Assembly: GCF_008039615.1 (NCBI RefSeq)
Contig: NZ_VDUZ01000021.1
Location: 1-64,000 of the forward strand
From: Vineibacter terrae
GTDB taxonomy: Bacteria; Pseudomonadota; Alphaproteobacteria; Reyranellales; Reyranellaceae
DNA length: 64,000 bases
Direction: 5' to 3'
The notes under the pieces are model-generated. The model was not told where the DNA came from, searched no databases, and worked only from the letters and a program-made list of their open reading frames with translations. Numbering within the stretch: the stretch's first letter is position 1; each line of letters starts with the position of its first letter. Shown piece after piece: positions 1 through 8,486 of the stretch. Position numbers and translations under genes: made by a program.

Positions 1-2
1 AT

Positions 3-566
3 GCACGCACCGGCGACGGCCGGCCCCTGCCGCCGTTCCTCAAGCAGGAGATCCTCGACGAGCTTGAGCGCCTGCAGGTGCTGCAACGGCAGATCGATCG
101 CCTCGAGGCCCAGGCCAAGGCCGAGCGCGCCGACGCCGAGGACGGCACCATGGCCGCCAAGATCAACCAGCTGGTCGATCTCAAGGGCATCGGGCCGGTG
201 GGCGCCCAGCTGCTGGTCGCCGAGGTGTTCTGGCGCGGCTTCGACAACCGGCGCCAGGTCGGCGCCTACTTCGGCCTCACCGGCTCGCCCTACAACAGCG
301 GCCAATCCGTCCGCGAGCAAGGCATCAGCAAGGCCGGCAACGCCCGCGCCCGCAGGGTCGCCGTCCAGCTCGCCTGGCTGTGGCGCCGCTACCAGCCGGG
401 CAGCGCCTTGAGCCGCTGGTTCGAAGAGCGTGCCGGCACCCAGAAGGGCCGCACCCGGCGCGTCGCCATCGTCGCCTTGGCACGCAAGCTCATGGTCGCC
501 CTGTGGCGCTTCCTGGAGCATGGCCTGCTGCCTGAGGGCGCCGTCTTGAGCGCACCGCAGCGCTAA
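3..566 (+). CDS. IS110/IS1111-family transposase, C-terminal part (cut by window edge)
   Basis: The open frame enters from the left edge, so only the C-terminal part (about 187 residues) is visible. A coiled, charged linker (KQEILDELERLQVLQRQIDR) is followed by the Transposase_20 region: LKGIGPVGAQLLVAEVF, then YNSGQSVREQGISKAGNAR, which carries the serine cluster that in IS110-type recombinases supplies the nucleophile. Known of the family: these are DEDD/serine recombinases guided by a structured RNA from the element's own non-coding end. The N-terminal RuvC-like DEDD domain would lie outside the window. The visible part has no frameshift, so the element may be intact. The IS1111 subgroup is likely from the sequence style but not proven. 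Confidence 0.9.
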   Translation, partial: ARTGDGRPLPPFLKQEILDELERLQVLQRQIDRLEAQAKAERADAEDGTMAAKINQLVDLKGIGPVGAQLLVAEVFWRGFDNRRQVGAYFGLTGSPYNSGQSVREQGISKAGNARARRVAVQLAWLWRRYQPGSALSRWFEERAGTQKGRTRRVAIVALARKLMVALWRFLEHGLLPEGAVLSAPQR

Positions 567-1172
567 TCCCGCGGCGGCAAGCGCTTACCAAGGGGGACGG
601 ATGATGACCGTTGTCATCCATGGACCATACAGCACCGCTGTCTCAGATGGGTCTCATCGTCTCCTGGGCAACCCCGCCCGCGGTCACTGCCGCGTGCATG
701 AGGAATTAGGGTGCAGAGTGCTGCGACACTCGACCGGATATAAGGTGATGCCGTCAGCTCGACGCGCTACAGCCCAATGCCCAGCGTCCCACAGCCGTAA
801 GCCAAGCACTGCCGCCTGGCGCTCCCTCAACACCCCACTTCAACCGGCATCGATGAACCGGCCTTTCCCCCGACCACCACAGCTTAGCGCCGTGCTCGAC
901 GCCTCAAGGCCGCTTCGCGCCGCCTGCGGCGGTGGCCTGCGGCCAGCCTTGACCCGTCTTGCGCGCGGCGCTCTGCAATCTTCATGGTCGGGACGAAGGG
1001 ATGGTCTGTGCCGATCAAACAAAGGGATGCTTTGTCGATGAATGCCTCTTGACTTCCAAATGCTCATATAAGGATGACAGACGACTGCTTCACGTAAGAC
1101 GCGTCCACTCCATAGCGCGCTGGCGAGAAGAAAGGAGAAGTCGATCCCTCGCTGCGCTGCGCCAGCGGGACG
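567..1172. other. Non-coding end of the IS110-type element and unassigned DNA
   Basis: About 600 bases without a convincing gene. Short open frames here lack recognisable motifs and good ribosome-binding sites. A hairpin (599-604 pairing with 614-619, GGATGA/TCATCC) lies 33 bases after the transposase stop, in the position where IS1111-subgroup elements carry their guide (bridge) RNA. The right boundary of the IS cannot be placed from this copy alone. Confidence 0.4.
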
Positions 1173-2087
1173 TCACGGCGGCAGCCGGTCGAGCATGTCG
1201 GGCAGCATGGCGTTGAACGCGTCGGCGCGTTCGTAGGCCACCCAATGGCCGGCGCCTGAAATGTAGCGCAGGTCGATGTCGGGCTGGTGGCCGCGCAGCA
1301 AGGTCTCGCGCTCGGCCATGAAGGGATAGGCGGTCACGTCGAACTCGCCCCAGATCGCGTTCAGCCGCGTGCGGATGCTGGGCAGGACGTCGCTCAGCAC
1401 GCCGGCCTTCGACATCGACCGGCTGCGGGTGAGCGCACGGGTCGAGTTCAGGATCTGCATGTGGATGGCGACGCCGTCGATCGCGGCCGGATCAGCCACC
1501 ATCAGCACCTCGAGATTGTGGCGCGCCTGGGCCGCCAGCTCGGCCGGCGGCATGTCCGCCGTCAGCCGCGCCATGGTTCCGCGGGCTTGGCGCCGCAGGC
1601 GGAAGCCACCGGGGCCGACCAGGGTCACGCTGCGCAGCCGCTCATCGAGCAGGGTCGCGACATGGCCACCGATCATGCCGCCGAACGAGAAGCCGCAGAT
1701 ATCGTAGCGGCAATCGCGCGGCATGATCTGATCCATCGCGGCCTTCACGCAGCGCGTCACCGACCAGACGTCGCGCACGTCGTCGGGCGGATCGCTGTCG
1801 CCCAGGCCGGGCAGGTCTGCAGCGTAGATGGTGTAGCGCTGCGACAAGGGCAGGACGTTGCGGATCCAGTGGATCCACGAGCCCGAGCCGCCATGCAACA
1901 GCACCAGCGGCGGCCGACCGCTGCCGCCGCCCCAGACATGCCACATCATGCGCCCGCCATTGGGCATCGGCACGCGCAGCGCCTCGCCCTGGGCCGCGAC
2001 CTCGGCGATATGCTCGGCCGCGGCGCGGCCATCCGCCATGCGGGGCACGCCGGAGAAGTCCGGCGTGAAGGAAACTGCGACGTTCAT
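1173..2087 (-). CDS. Alpha/beta hydrolase
   Basis: 304 residues, the usual length for a MhpC/BphD-like alpha/beta-hydrolase. The oxyanion-hole segment LVLLHGGSGSWIHW (about 61-74) precedes the nucleophile elbow CGFSFGG, with the catalytic Ser near 134. The C-terminal SGAGHWVAYE supplies the catalytic His. No signal peptide, so cytoplasmic. The ATG is preceded by an AGAGG ribosome-binding site. It is divergent from the CoA-transferase gene, with about 160 bases between them for promoters. The substrate cannot be told; esters or C-C bonds of ring-cleavage products are typical for the family. Confidence 0.85.
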   Translation of the reverse strand: MNVAVSFTPDFSGVPRMADGRAAAEHIAEVAAQGEALRVPMPNGGRMMWHVWGGGSGRPPLVLLHGGSGSWIHWIRNVLPLSQRYTIYAADLPGLGDSDPPDDVRDVWSVTRCVKAAMDQIMPRDCRYDICGFSFGGMIGGHVATLLDERLRSVTLVGPGGFRLRRQARGTMARLTADMPPAELAAQARHNLEVLMVADPAAIDGVAIHMQILNSTRALTRSRSMSKAGVLSDVLPSIRTRLNAIWGEFDVTAYPFMAERETLLRGHQPDIDLRYISGAGHWVAYERADAFNAMLPDMLDRLPP

Positions 2088-2249
2088 ATCGCCTCTGTAT
2101 CACGCGGCGAACGGACTGATCGCGGCCCGGCATATGCTCCAGACGCAAAGCACCTTTCGACGCGCGGCAACCGCTGTGCGGCCGGACATGCTGGTGCTCG
2201 ACGGAAGCGTTTGCTGTAGTGGCGAGGAAACGCGTTGCAGGAGATGACG

Positions 2250-3380
2250 ATGCTGCCGCTGGCCGGCATCAAGGTGATCGAGATCGGGCAGGCCTATGCC
2301 GGGCCGCTGGCCGGCGCCATCCTCGCCGACATGGGCGCCGACGTCATCAAGGTCGAGAAGGCCGACGGCGGCGACGATGCACGGCTGTGGGGCCCGCCTT
2401 TCGTGGGCGACGACAGCGCCATGTTCCACGCCAACAACCGCGGCAAGAAGTCGATCACGCTCGACATCAAGGCCGCGGGCGACGTCGCGCGGCTGTTCAA
2501 GCTGGCGGGCGAGGCCGACATCCTGATCCAGAACCTGCGGCCGGGCATCGTCGAGGATTGCGGCATCGGCCCCGACGCCATGCTGGCGGCCAACCCGCGG
2601 CTGATCTACTGCTCGATCTGGGCTTTCGGCTCCCAGGGCCCGCTGAAGCGCGCCCCCGGCTTCGACCCGCTGCTGCAGGCCTATGGCGCGGTGATGACCC
2701 TGACCGGCCGGCCGCAGGACCCGCCGACCTTCTGCGCCCCGGCGATCAACGATGCCGCGACCGGCATGTGGTGCGTGATCGGCGCGCTGGCGGCGCTGCA
2801 GCAGCGCCATGCCACCGGCCGCGGCTGCGTGATCGATACGTCGCTATTCGAGACCGCCGCGAGCTGGGTCTCCGGCGCGCTGAACAACTATCACCTCACC
2901 GGCAACGTACCGGCGCGCCACGGCACCGCCAGCGCCATACTGGCGCCGTACCAGGTGTTCGACACGTTGGACCTGCCGATCTGCATCGCCGCCGGCAACG
3001 ACCGGCTGTTCGTGAAATGCGCCGCCGTGCTGGGCCGTCCCGAATGGGCCCGCGACCCGCGCTTCGAGGACGGGCGCAAGCGCGTGGTGAACCGCGCGGC
3101 GCTGATCGAGGCGATGCAGGACGTGCTGCGCACCCGCCGCCGCGACGACTGGATCGCGGCGCTGGAGAAGGCCGGCGTGCCATGCGCGCCCGTCAACGAC
3201 ATCGCCGACCTCGCCAGGAGCGAGCAGATGCAGGCCGTCGACCTGATGCGCACCCTGCCGGGCAGCGGCATGAAGGTCGTAGGCCTGCCGATCTCCTTCG
3301 ATCGCCAGCGGCCGCATCCACGCAGCGACTCGCCCCGGCTTGGCGAACACAACGCGGAGGTGCTGGGCAAGATCGAGTGA
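2250..3380 (+). CDS. CaiB/BaiF (family III) CoA-transferase
   Basis: About 376 residues. It begins with the family's N-terminal signature (LAGIKVIEIGQAYAGPLAGA), followed by LADMGADVIKVE, NNRGKKSITLDIK and ILIQNLRPG. The segment CVIDTSLFETAA lies where family III enzymes carry the catalytic Asp (D within VxDxSxxE/D). These enzymes move CoA between carboxylic acids through an aspartyl-CoA anhydride. The ATG at 2250 is chosen because GGAG at 2240-2243 is spaced 6 bases from it; TTG (2235) and ATG (2244) are poorer starts. A hydrolase is divergent upstream and an ABC binding protein follows, suggesting acid uptake and activation. Specificity unknown. Confidence 0.9.
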   Translation: MLPLAGIKVIEIGQAYAGPLAGAILADMGADVIKVEKADGGDDARLWGPPFVGDDSAMFHANNRGKKSITLDIKAAGDVARLFKLAGEADILIQNLRPGIVEDCGIGPDAMLAANPRLIYCSIWAFGSQGPLKRAPGFDPLLQAYGAVMTLTGRPQDPPTFCAPAINDAATGMWCVIGALAALQQRHATGRGCVIDTSLFETAASWVSGALNNYHLTGNVPARHGTASAILAPYQVFDTLDLPICIAAGNDRLFVKCAAVLGRPEWARDPRFEDGRKRVVNRAALIEAMQDVLRTRRRDDWIAALEKAGVPCAPVNDIADLARSEQMQAVDLMRTLPGSGMKVVGLPISFDRQRPHPRSDSPRLGEHNAEVLGKIE

Positions 3381-3394
3381 GGTTGCCTGCGCCC

Positions 3395-3483
3395 CTGTCA
3401 TCCCGAGCGCAGCGAGGGATCTCCCGCGAAAGACGCACGGTGCACCCGTCGCAGGAGATCCCTCGCTGCGCTCGGGATGACAG
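3395..3483. repeat. Family A inverted repeat, copy 1 (30-bp perfect arms)
   Basis: Left arm 3395-3424 and right arm 3454-3483 are perfect 30-bp inverted repeats starting CTGTCATCCCGAGCGCAGCG, separated by a 29-base loop. Further copies lie at 28482-28571 and 62875-62940. It sits between the CoA-transferase and the binding-protein gene and could end or stabilise transcripts. It looks like a dispersed intergenic palindromic element. Confidence 0.9.
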
Positions 3484-3513
3484 TTTGATCGAAATAAAAG
3501 GAGGAAACGACAT

Positions 3514-4704
3514 ATGATGCATTTTGCTCGTTCGCTCGCCGGCGTGGCCGTGCTGGCGCTGCTGTCCGGCACGGCGCTGGCGCAGAAGCAATACGGTCCC
3601 GGGGTCAGCGACACCGAGATCAAGGTCGGCCAGACCGCGCCGCTGAGCGGCCCGGCTTCGGCCTACGGCCAGCTCTCGCGCGCCGAGGCGGCCTACTTCA
3701 AGACGCTCAACGACAAGGGCGGCGTCAACGGCCGCAAGATCACGCTGCTCACCCTGGACGACGGCTACAGCCCTGCCAAGGCGGTCGAGGGCGTGCGCCA
3801 GCTCGTCGAGAGCGACAATGTCGCCTTGATCTTCAATGTGCTGGGCACGCCGATCAACACCGCCGTGCGCCCGTACCTCAACCGCCGCCAGGTGCCGCAC
3901 CTGTTCATCGCCGCCGGCTCGATCAGCTTCGCCGACCCGGCCAAGTACCACTGGACGATCGGCTGGCAGCCCAACCTGCTCGACGAGGCCCGCTTCTATG
4001 CCCAGCACGCGCTGAAGACCAAGCCTGACGCCAAGATCGGCGTGCTCTACCAGGACGACGATTTCGGCAAGGAGATGGTGCACGGCCTGAAAGCCGGCCT
4101 CGGCGACAAGGCCGCCAAGATGATCGTCTCCGAGCAGAGCTTCATGGCCACCGACCCGACCATCGAGTCGCAGGTGATCGCGCTGCGCGGGGCCGGGGTC
4201 GACACGCTGTTCCTGTTCACCTACGCCAAGCAGGCGGCGCAGGCGATCCGCAAGCTCGACGACCTGCAGTGGAAGCCGGCGACCTACCTGCATCTGGGCG
4301 CCGCTTCGGTCGGCGCCACCTTCAAGCCGGCCGGGTTGGAGGCGTCGGCCGGCATCATGACCGCCGGCTTCATGAAGGACCCCAACGATCCGAAATGGGC
4401 CGACGATCCCGATATCAAGGTCTGGGCCGAGTGGATGAAGGCCAACATGCCGGGCGCCGACATGTCCGACACCCTGAACCTGGCGGGCTACGCCTACGCC
4501 ATGACCCTGGAGCAGGTGCTGCGCCAGGCCGGCGACAACCTCACCCGCGACAACATCATGAAGCAGGCCGCCAACCTGAAGGATTTCCGCATCCCGGTGC
4601 TGCTGCCCGGCAGCCTGATCAACACCAGCCCGACCGACTACAAGGTGATCGAGACGGTGCGCCTGCAGCGCTTCAACGGCAAGAGCTGGGACTTCGTGGA
4701 GTGA
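3514..4704 (+). CDS. Periplasmic substrate-binding protein of a LivK-type ABC transporter
   Basis: 396 residues. A Sec signal peptide covers about residues 1-23 (hydrophobic core VAVLALLSGTALA, cleavage after ALA). The mature protein starts QKQYGPGVSDTEIKVGQTAPLSGPASAYG, the standard opening of Peripla_BP_6 proteins. Later landmarks are NDKGGVNGRKITLLTLDDGY and KIGVLYQDDDFGKE. A strong AAGGAGG site is spaced well before the ATG. No permease or ATPase genes are next to it, so it is an orphan in this window. This subfamily often binds amino acids, aromatic acids or other small carboxylates. The CoA-transferase upstream hints at an organic acid. Confidence 0.92.
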   Translation: MMHFARSLAGVAVLALLSGTALAQKQYGPGVSDTEIKVGQTAPLSGPASAYGQLSRAEAAYFKTLNDKGGVNGRKITLLTLDDGYSPAKAVEGVRQLVESDNVALIFNVLGTPINTAVRPYLNRRQVPHLFIAAGSISFADPAKYHWTIGWQPNLLDEARFYAQHALKTKPDAKIGVLYQDDDFGKEMVHGLKAGLGDKAAKMIVSEQSFMATDPTIESQVIALRGAGVDTLFLFTYAKQAAQAIRKLDDLQWKPATYLHLGAASVGATFKPAGLEASAGIMTAGFMKDPNDPKWADDPDIKVWAEWMKANMPGADMSDTLNLAGYAYAMTLEQVLRQAGDNLTRDNIMKQAANLKDFRIPVLLPGSLINTSPTDYKVIETVRLQRFNGKSWDFVE

Positions 4705-4714
4705 ATTATCGTTA

Positions 4715-4812
4715 GGACCGCGCGCGTCCACGCGCGCATCGGCGCGTCAGCGGCGACGTATTTCGCTCTTCGCTTCGCTACGAGCAAATGCGCGCGTGGA
4801 CGCGCGCGGTCC
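4715..4812. repeat. GC-rich inverted repeat between convergent genes
   Basis: A perfect 25-bp inverted repeat: 4715-4739 (begins GGACCGCGCGCGTCCACG) against 4788-4812, with a 48-base loop. It lies between the convergent binding-protein and LacI genes and probably acts as a bidirectional transcript end. No U-tract follows. No other copy was noticed in this window. Confidence 0.8.
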
Positions 4813-4826
4813 GAAAACGCAGCCGC

Positions 4827-5912
4827 TCATCGTGCCGGCCGCACCGACGAATCGCGCACGCGCAGCTCGGCCTTCAGCCGCACGACGCGCGGCGGCAGGG
4901 CGCGCGCGGTCGCGTCCTTCAGCCGCTCCAGCAGCAGCAGCATCGCCTGCACGCCGATGGCCTGCGTCGGCTGCGCCACCGTCGTCAGGCGGGGATGGAA
5001 GACGTTGGCCCAGTCGAAATCGTCGAAGCAGGCCACGGCGATGTCGTCAGGGCAGCGCAGCCCGGCATCGTGGATCGCACGCATCAGGCCGATGCCGGAG
5101 AGATTGTTGCAGGCGAAGATCGCGGTCGGGCGGTCGGCCAGCGACAGCAGCTTGGCGGCCGCCTTGTAGCCGTCGTCGGCGCCGAAGCGGGCGCTGCCGA
5201 CCAGCGCGGGCTCGAAGGCGATGCCGGCCTCCTCCAGCGCCTGGCGATAGCCCTCGTAGCGCTCGCGGCCGGTCGACAGCGTGCGCCGCCCCGTGATCAG
5301 GCCGATGCGGCGGTGGCCGGCGGCCGCGAGATGGCGCACCGCATCGCGCGTGGCGGCCACGTTGTCGATGACCACGGCGTCGGTCTCCAGGCCATCCACG
5401 AGGCGGTCGATCAGGACCACCGGCGTGCGCCCGCCTTCGACCAGCGCCCGCAGCTCCGGCGTCTCGCCGGCGCTCGCGACGATGAAGCCGTCGACCATGC
5501 GGTCGGCCAGCAGCCGCAGATGCATACGCTCCTTGTCGGCATCCTCGTCACTGCAGCACAGCATCACGCCGTAGCCGTGGCGATGCGCCAGCTCCTGGAT
5601 GGCGTGGATGGTGGTGGTGAAGAACGGGTTGGTGATGTCGGCGACCATCAGGCCGATGGTCGAGGTGGTCCCGGTCTTGAGGCTGCGCGCGATGGCGTTG
5701 GTCTTGTAGCCGACCTGCCTGATCGCCTTGTGGATGCGCCCCTTGAGCGCGGCGCTGACCGGAGCCGAGCCGTTGACCGCGGCCGACACGGTGGCCAGTG
5801 ACACGCCGGCGGCCTTGGCGACGTCGACCATGGTCGGCGCACGATGCGACCCCGACGCGCGCCGTACCCTCGATGGGGATGGCGCAGCAGCTTTATCTAA
5901 TCGTTTCGGCAT
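4827..5912 (-). CDS. LacI-family transcriptional regulator of the adjacent sugar locus
   Basis: About 361 residues. After a basic N-terminal extension (about 27 residues) the LacI helix-turn-helix is clear: TMVDVAKAAGVSLATVSAAVNG with the hinge helix near ARSLKTGTTSTIG. The rest is a Peripla_BP_3-type sensor domain (GLMVADITNPFFT, DGFIVASA, HRRIGLITG, FACNNLSGIG). The start is the only Met shortly before the HTH. It is divergent from the GH172 gene. A perfect 14-bp palindrome in the shared promoter region (6049-6062) is a probable operator, so it likely represses the glycosidase/importer operon until a sugar inducer is present. Confidence 0.93.
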   Translation of the reverse strand: MPKRLDKAAAPSPSRVRRASGSHRAPTMVDVAKAAGVSLATVSAAVNGSAPVSAALKGRIHKAIRQVGYKTNAIARSLKTGTTSTIGLMVADITNPFFTTTIHAIQELAHRHGYGVMLCCSDEDADKERMHLRLLADRMVDGFIVASAGETPELRALVEGGRTPVVLIDRLVDGLETDAVVIDNVAATRDAVRHLAAAGHRRIGLITGRRTLSTGRERYEGYRQALEEAGIAFEPALVGSARFGADDGYKAAAKLLSLADRPTAIFACNNLSGIGLMRAIHDAGLRCPDDIAVACFDDFDWANVFHPRLTTVAQPTQAIGVQAMLLLLERLKDATARALPPRVVRLKAELRVRDSSVRPAR

Positions 5913-6039
5913 GAAATCCGCTTGGTTCCTTCTCTGCTCCCCAACCAGACATCGTGATTTTCCCTTGATTTCATTGATCGCATAATCGACCGCTGCCTTC
6001 AACTCCACGTCGCGCTCGGCCGTTGCTACAGCAAGCTGA

Positions 6040-6069
6040 TTGACGTCGTCGAAACGTTTCGATACGAAT
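6040..6069 (+). promoter_or_regulatory. Promoter with LacI-type operator in the spacer
   Basis: A -35-like TTGACG (6040-6045) and a weak -10-like TACGAAT (6063-6069) are 17 bases apart. The perfect palindrome TCGAAACGTTTCGA (6049-6062) fills the spacer. Its central CG and flanking A/T runs are typical of LacI/GalR operators. Binding here would block RNA polymerase on the GH172 operon. Confidence 0.7.
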
Positions 6070-6113
6070 TGCATCAAAGCTGAAGACAAACCGCTCCTGG
6101 GAGGGAACGGCAA

Positions 6114-7220
6114 ATGCCAGGGTTCAACGGGCTCGGACTCCATCTCGGCAATCTCTCGCGCCTGTCCGACGCCAGGACGCGCTCCATCAGCCCGGAGAAT
6201 TTCACCGGCGCGCCGGGCCAGGGCGGCGTGGCGATCGAGGGCACCGGCGCTTCGCCGGCGCGCTCGCTGGGCCAGGGCTGGAAGGTATCGCCCTCGATCG
6301 ACGTCGCGCCGGGCACCACAGCGGTGCTGGCCGATATCGCGGGGCCGGGCGCGATCCAGCACATCTGGGCCACGATCCGCGGCGGCCGCTGGCGGTTCCT
6401 GATCCTGCGCATCTACTGGGACGACCAGGAGAATCCCTCGGTCGAATGCCCGATCGGCGATTTCTTCGCCAACGGCTGGGAGCGCTATGCGCCGGTGAGC
6501 TCGCTGCCGGTGTGCGTCAATCCCGGCCGCGCCTTCAACTGCTACTGGGAGATGCCGTTCCGCCAACGCTGCCGCATCACGCTGACCAACCTCGACGAGG
6601 TCGAGACGCGCATCTACTACCAGGTCGACTACACGCTGACCGACGTGCCGGCGGACGCGGCATATTTCCACGCCAGCTTCCGGCGCTCCAATCCGCTGGC
6701 CTACAAGACCGACCACGTCATCATCGACGGCATCAAGGGCAAGGGCCATTATGTCGGCACCTACATGGCCTGGGGCAGCAACAACACCGGCTGGTGGGGC
6801 GAAGGCGAGATCAAGTTCTTCATGGACGGGGACCGGCAGTTCCCCACCATCTGCGGCACCGGCACCGAGGACTATTTCTGCGGCGCCTACAATTTCGATG
6901 TCGGCATCTGCGAGCCCGACCAGCCGCACGCCTACAGCACCTTCTCGACCGCCTATGCCGGGCTGTGCCAGGTGATCCGGCCCGACGGCGTCTACAGATC
7001 GCAGCAGCGCTTCGGCATGTACCGCTGGCACATCATGGACCCGGTGCGCTTCGAGAGCGAACTGCGCGTCACCATCCAGGCGCTGGGCTGGCGGCCGGAC
7101 AAGGAGCGCCGCTACCTGCCGCTGCAGGACGACATCGCCTCGGTGGCGTTCTGGTACCAGGCGCTGCCGCACGCGCCGCTGCAGGCGCTGCCGGATCGCG
7201 ACTTCCTCGAGGTGATCTGA
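6114..7220 (+). CDS. GH172 (DUF2961) glycoside hydrolase
   Basis: 368 residues, matching DUF2961/GH172 in length and motifs: ISPENFTGAPGQGG near the N-terminus, GPGAIQHIWATIRGGRWRFLILRIYWDDQ, then PIGDFFANGWERYAP, FNCYWEMPFRQRCRITLTN and the acidic GTGTEDYFCGAYNF motif. Characterised GH172 enzymes act on difructose dianhydride I or on alpha-D-arabinofuranosides. There is no signal peptide, so it should be cytoplasmic and act on imported oligosaccharide. It is the first gene of the locus, under a LacI-type operator. The FucU, aldose-dehydrogenase and lactonase genes downstream favour a D-arabinofuranose-type substrate (inference). Confidence 0.85.
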   Translation: MPGFNGLGLHLGNLSRLSDARTRSISPENFTGAPGQGGVAIEGTGASPARSLGQGWKVSPSIDVAPGTTAVLADIAGPGAIQHIWATIRGGRWRFLILRIYWDDQENPSVECPIGDFFANGWERYAPVSSLPVCVNPGRAFNCYWEMPFRQRCRITLTNLDEVETRIYYQVDYTLTDVPADAAYFHASFRRSNPLAYKTDHVIIDGIKGKGHYVGTYMAWGSNNTGWWGEGEIKFFMDGDRQFPTICGTGTEDYFCGAYNFDVGICEPDQPHAYSTFSTAYAGLCQVIRPDGVYRSQQRFGMYRWHIMDPVRFESELRVTIQALGWRPDKERRYLPLQDDIASVAFWYQALPHAPLQALPDRDFLEVI

Positions 7221-7274
7221 GAGGGCGGGGTCGTCGCGGATGAAAACCGACCACCGAGGCACAGAGCGGCCGCT

Positions 7275-7473
7275 CCCTTCTCCCCGCGCAGGCGGGGAGA
7301 AGGTGCCCGAAGGGCGGATGAGGGGCTTCGCGATCGAGGTGACAAGTCCAATCTCGTCAGCAACATCGTGTTCCTTGCCGACATCGCGAAGCCCCTCATC
7401 CGGCCGCCGCTCCGCGGCGTCCACCTTCTCCCTCGGGCGCGCTTCGCGCCCCTAACCTGCGCGGGGAGAAGGG
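7275..7473. repeat. Family B composite palindrome, copy 1, supplying an RBS
   Basis: Outer arms CCCTTCTCCCCGC (7275-7287) and GCGGGGAGAAGGG (7461-7473) enclose a perfect 20-bp inner inverted repeat (7315-7334 against 7383-7402). The left arm can also pair locally with 7292-7303. The right arm is the ribosome-binding site of the permease gene, 11 bases before its ATG. A second full copy has the same placement at 13011-13242. Confidence 0.85.
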
Positions 7474-7484
7474 AAAGATCGCAG

Positions 7485-8486
7485 ATGGCCCGCCACGCGC
7501 GCTTCCTGATCGGCCGGCTGGCCGGCTACGTGGCCGTGGTGCTGGTCGGCATCACGTTCATCTTCATCATCCCGCGCCTGCTGCCGGTGAACCCGGTGGA
7601 AGCCATGCTGGGCCGCATGATGTCGCAGGGCGCCTACATGCAGGAGGACCAGGTCAAGGCGCTGCGCGAGGCGCTGTCCGATGCCTTCGGCCTGAACGGC
7701 ACGCTGCTGGAGCAGTATCTCGGCTTCCTGCGCCGCACGCTGCTGAGCCAGGATTTCGGCCCGTCGCTGGCGATGTACCCGACGCCCGTGAAGGAGCTGA
7801 TCGGCCAGGCGCTGCCCTGGACCTTCGGCCTGCTGCTGGCGTCGGTGCTGATCGCCTGGGTCGTGGGCAACGCGCTGGGCCTGATCATCGGCACCATGCC
7901 CGACAGCCGCACCTCCAGGATGCTGGAGGCCGTGGCGATCATCTTCTACCCGATCCCCTACTTCATCCTGGCGCTCGTGCTCAGCATCCTGTTCAGCTAC
8001 GTGTGGAAGGTGTTCCCGCTGACGACGACGGTGCGCGGCGCGCCGTGGAGCTGGGAGCTGGTCTGGAGCATCGTCTACCACTCGTTCCTGCCGGCCGTAT
8101 CGATCATCGCCGTCACCTTCGGCTGGTGGATGCTGTCGATGCGGGCGCTGTCCTCGACCCTGATGGACGAGGATTTCGTGGTCTATGCCCGGCTGAAGGG
8201 CCTGGCGCGCTCGCGCGTCCTGCTGCGCTACGTGCTGCCCAACGCCATGCTGCCGCAGGTGACGTTCCTGGCGCTGCAGCTGGGCCTGATGTTCAACGGC
8301 TCGATCATCGCCGAGATCGTGTTCAGCTATCCCGGCGTCGGCTCGCTGATCTACACCGCCATCCTGCAGGGCGACTACAACCTGCTGATGGGCACGGTGT
8401 CGCTGTCGATCGTCGCCGTCGCCACCGCCACCCTGCTGGTCGACCTGCTCTATCCGCTGCTCGACCCGCGCATCCGGCACCGATGA
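7485..8486 (+). CDS. ABC transporter permease, DppB/OppB type
   Basis: 333 residues. The N-terminus RLAGYVAVVLVGITFIFIIPRLLPVNP is the typical first membrane helix plus TM_PBP1_N region of OppB/DppB proteins. The permease core follows, with the EAA-like cytoplasmic loop ARLKGLARSRVLLRYVLPNAMLPQ. About six membrane segments. The ATG is placed by a GGGGAGAAGGG ribosome-binding site that is itself the right arm of the family B palindrome. Its stop overlaps the next permease start (ATGA). In this locus it most likely carries an oligosaccharide rather than a peptide. Confidence 0.92.
   Translation: MARHARFLIGRLAGYVAVVLVGITFIFIIPRLLPVNPVEAMLGRMMSQGAYMQEDQVKALREALSDAFGLNGTLLEQYLGFLRRTLLSQDFGPSLAMYPTPVKELIGQALPWTFGLLLASVLIAWVVGNALGLIIGTMPDSRTSRMLEAVAIIFYPIPYFILALVLSILFSYVWKVFPLTTTVRGAPWSWELVWSIVYHSFLPAVSIIAVTFGWWMLSMRALSSTLMDEDFVVYARLKGLARSRVLLRYVLPNAMLPQVTFLALQLGLMFNGSIIAEIVFSYPGVGSLIYTAILQGDYNLLMGTVSLSIVAVATATLLVDLLYPLLDPRIRHR

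Noticed and set aside
601-1041. 146-codon frame after the transposase
   Set aside because: No motif, Arg/Ser/Pro-rich shadow composition, and it lies in the non-coding end of the IS.
5913-7424. Extension of the LacI frame upstream across the GH172 gene
   Set aside because: The open frame is a chance extension in high-GC DNA; the HTH begins shortly after the Met at 5912 and a promoter/operator lies just beyond it.
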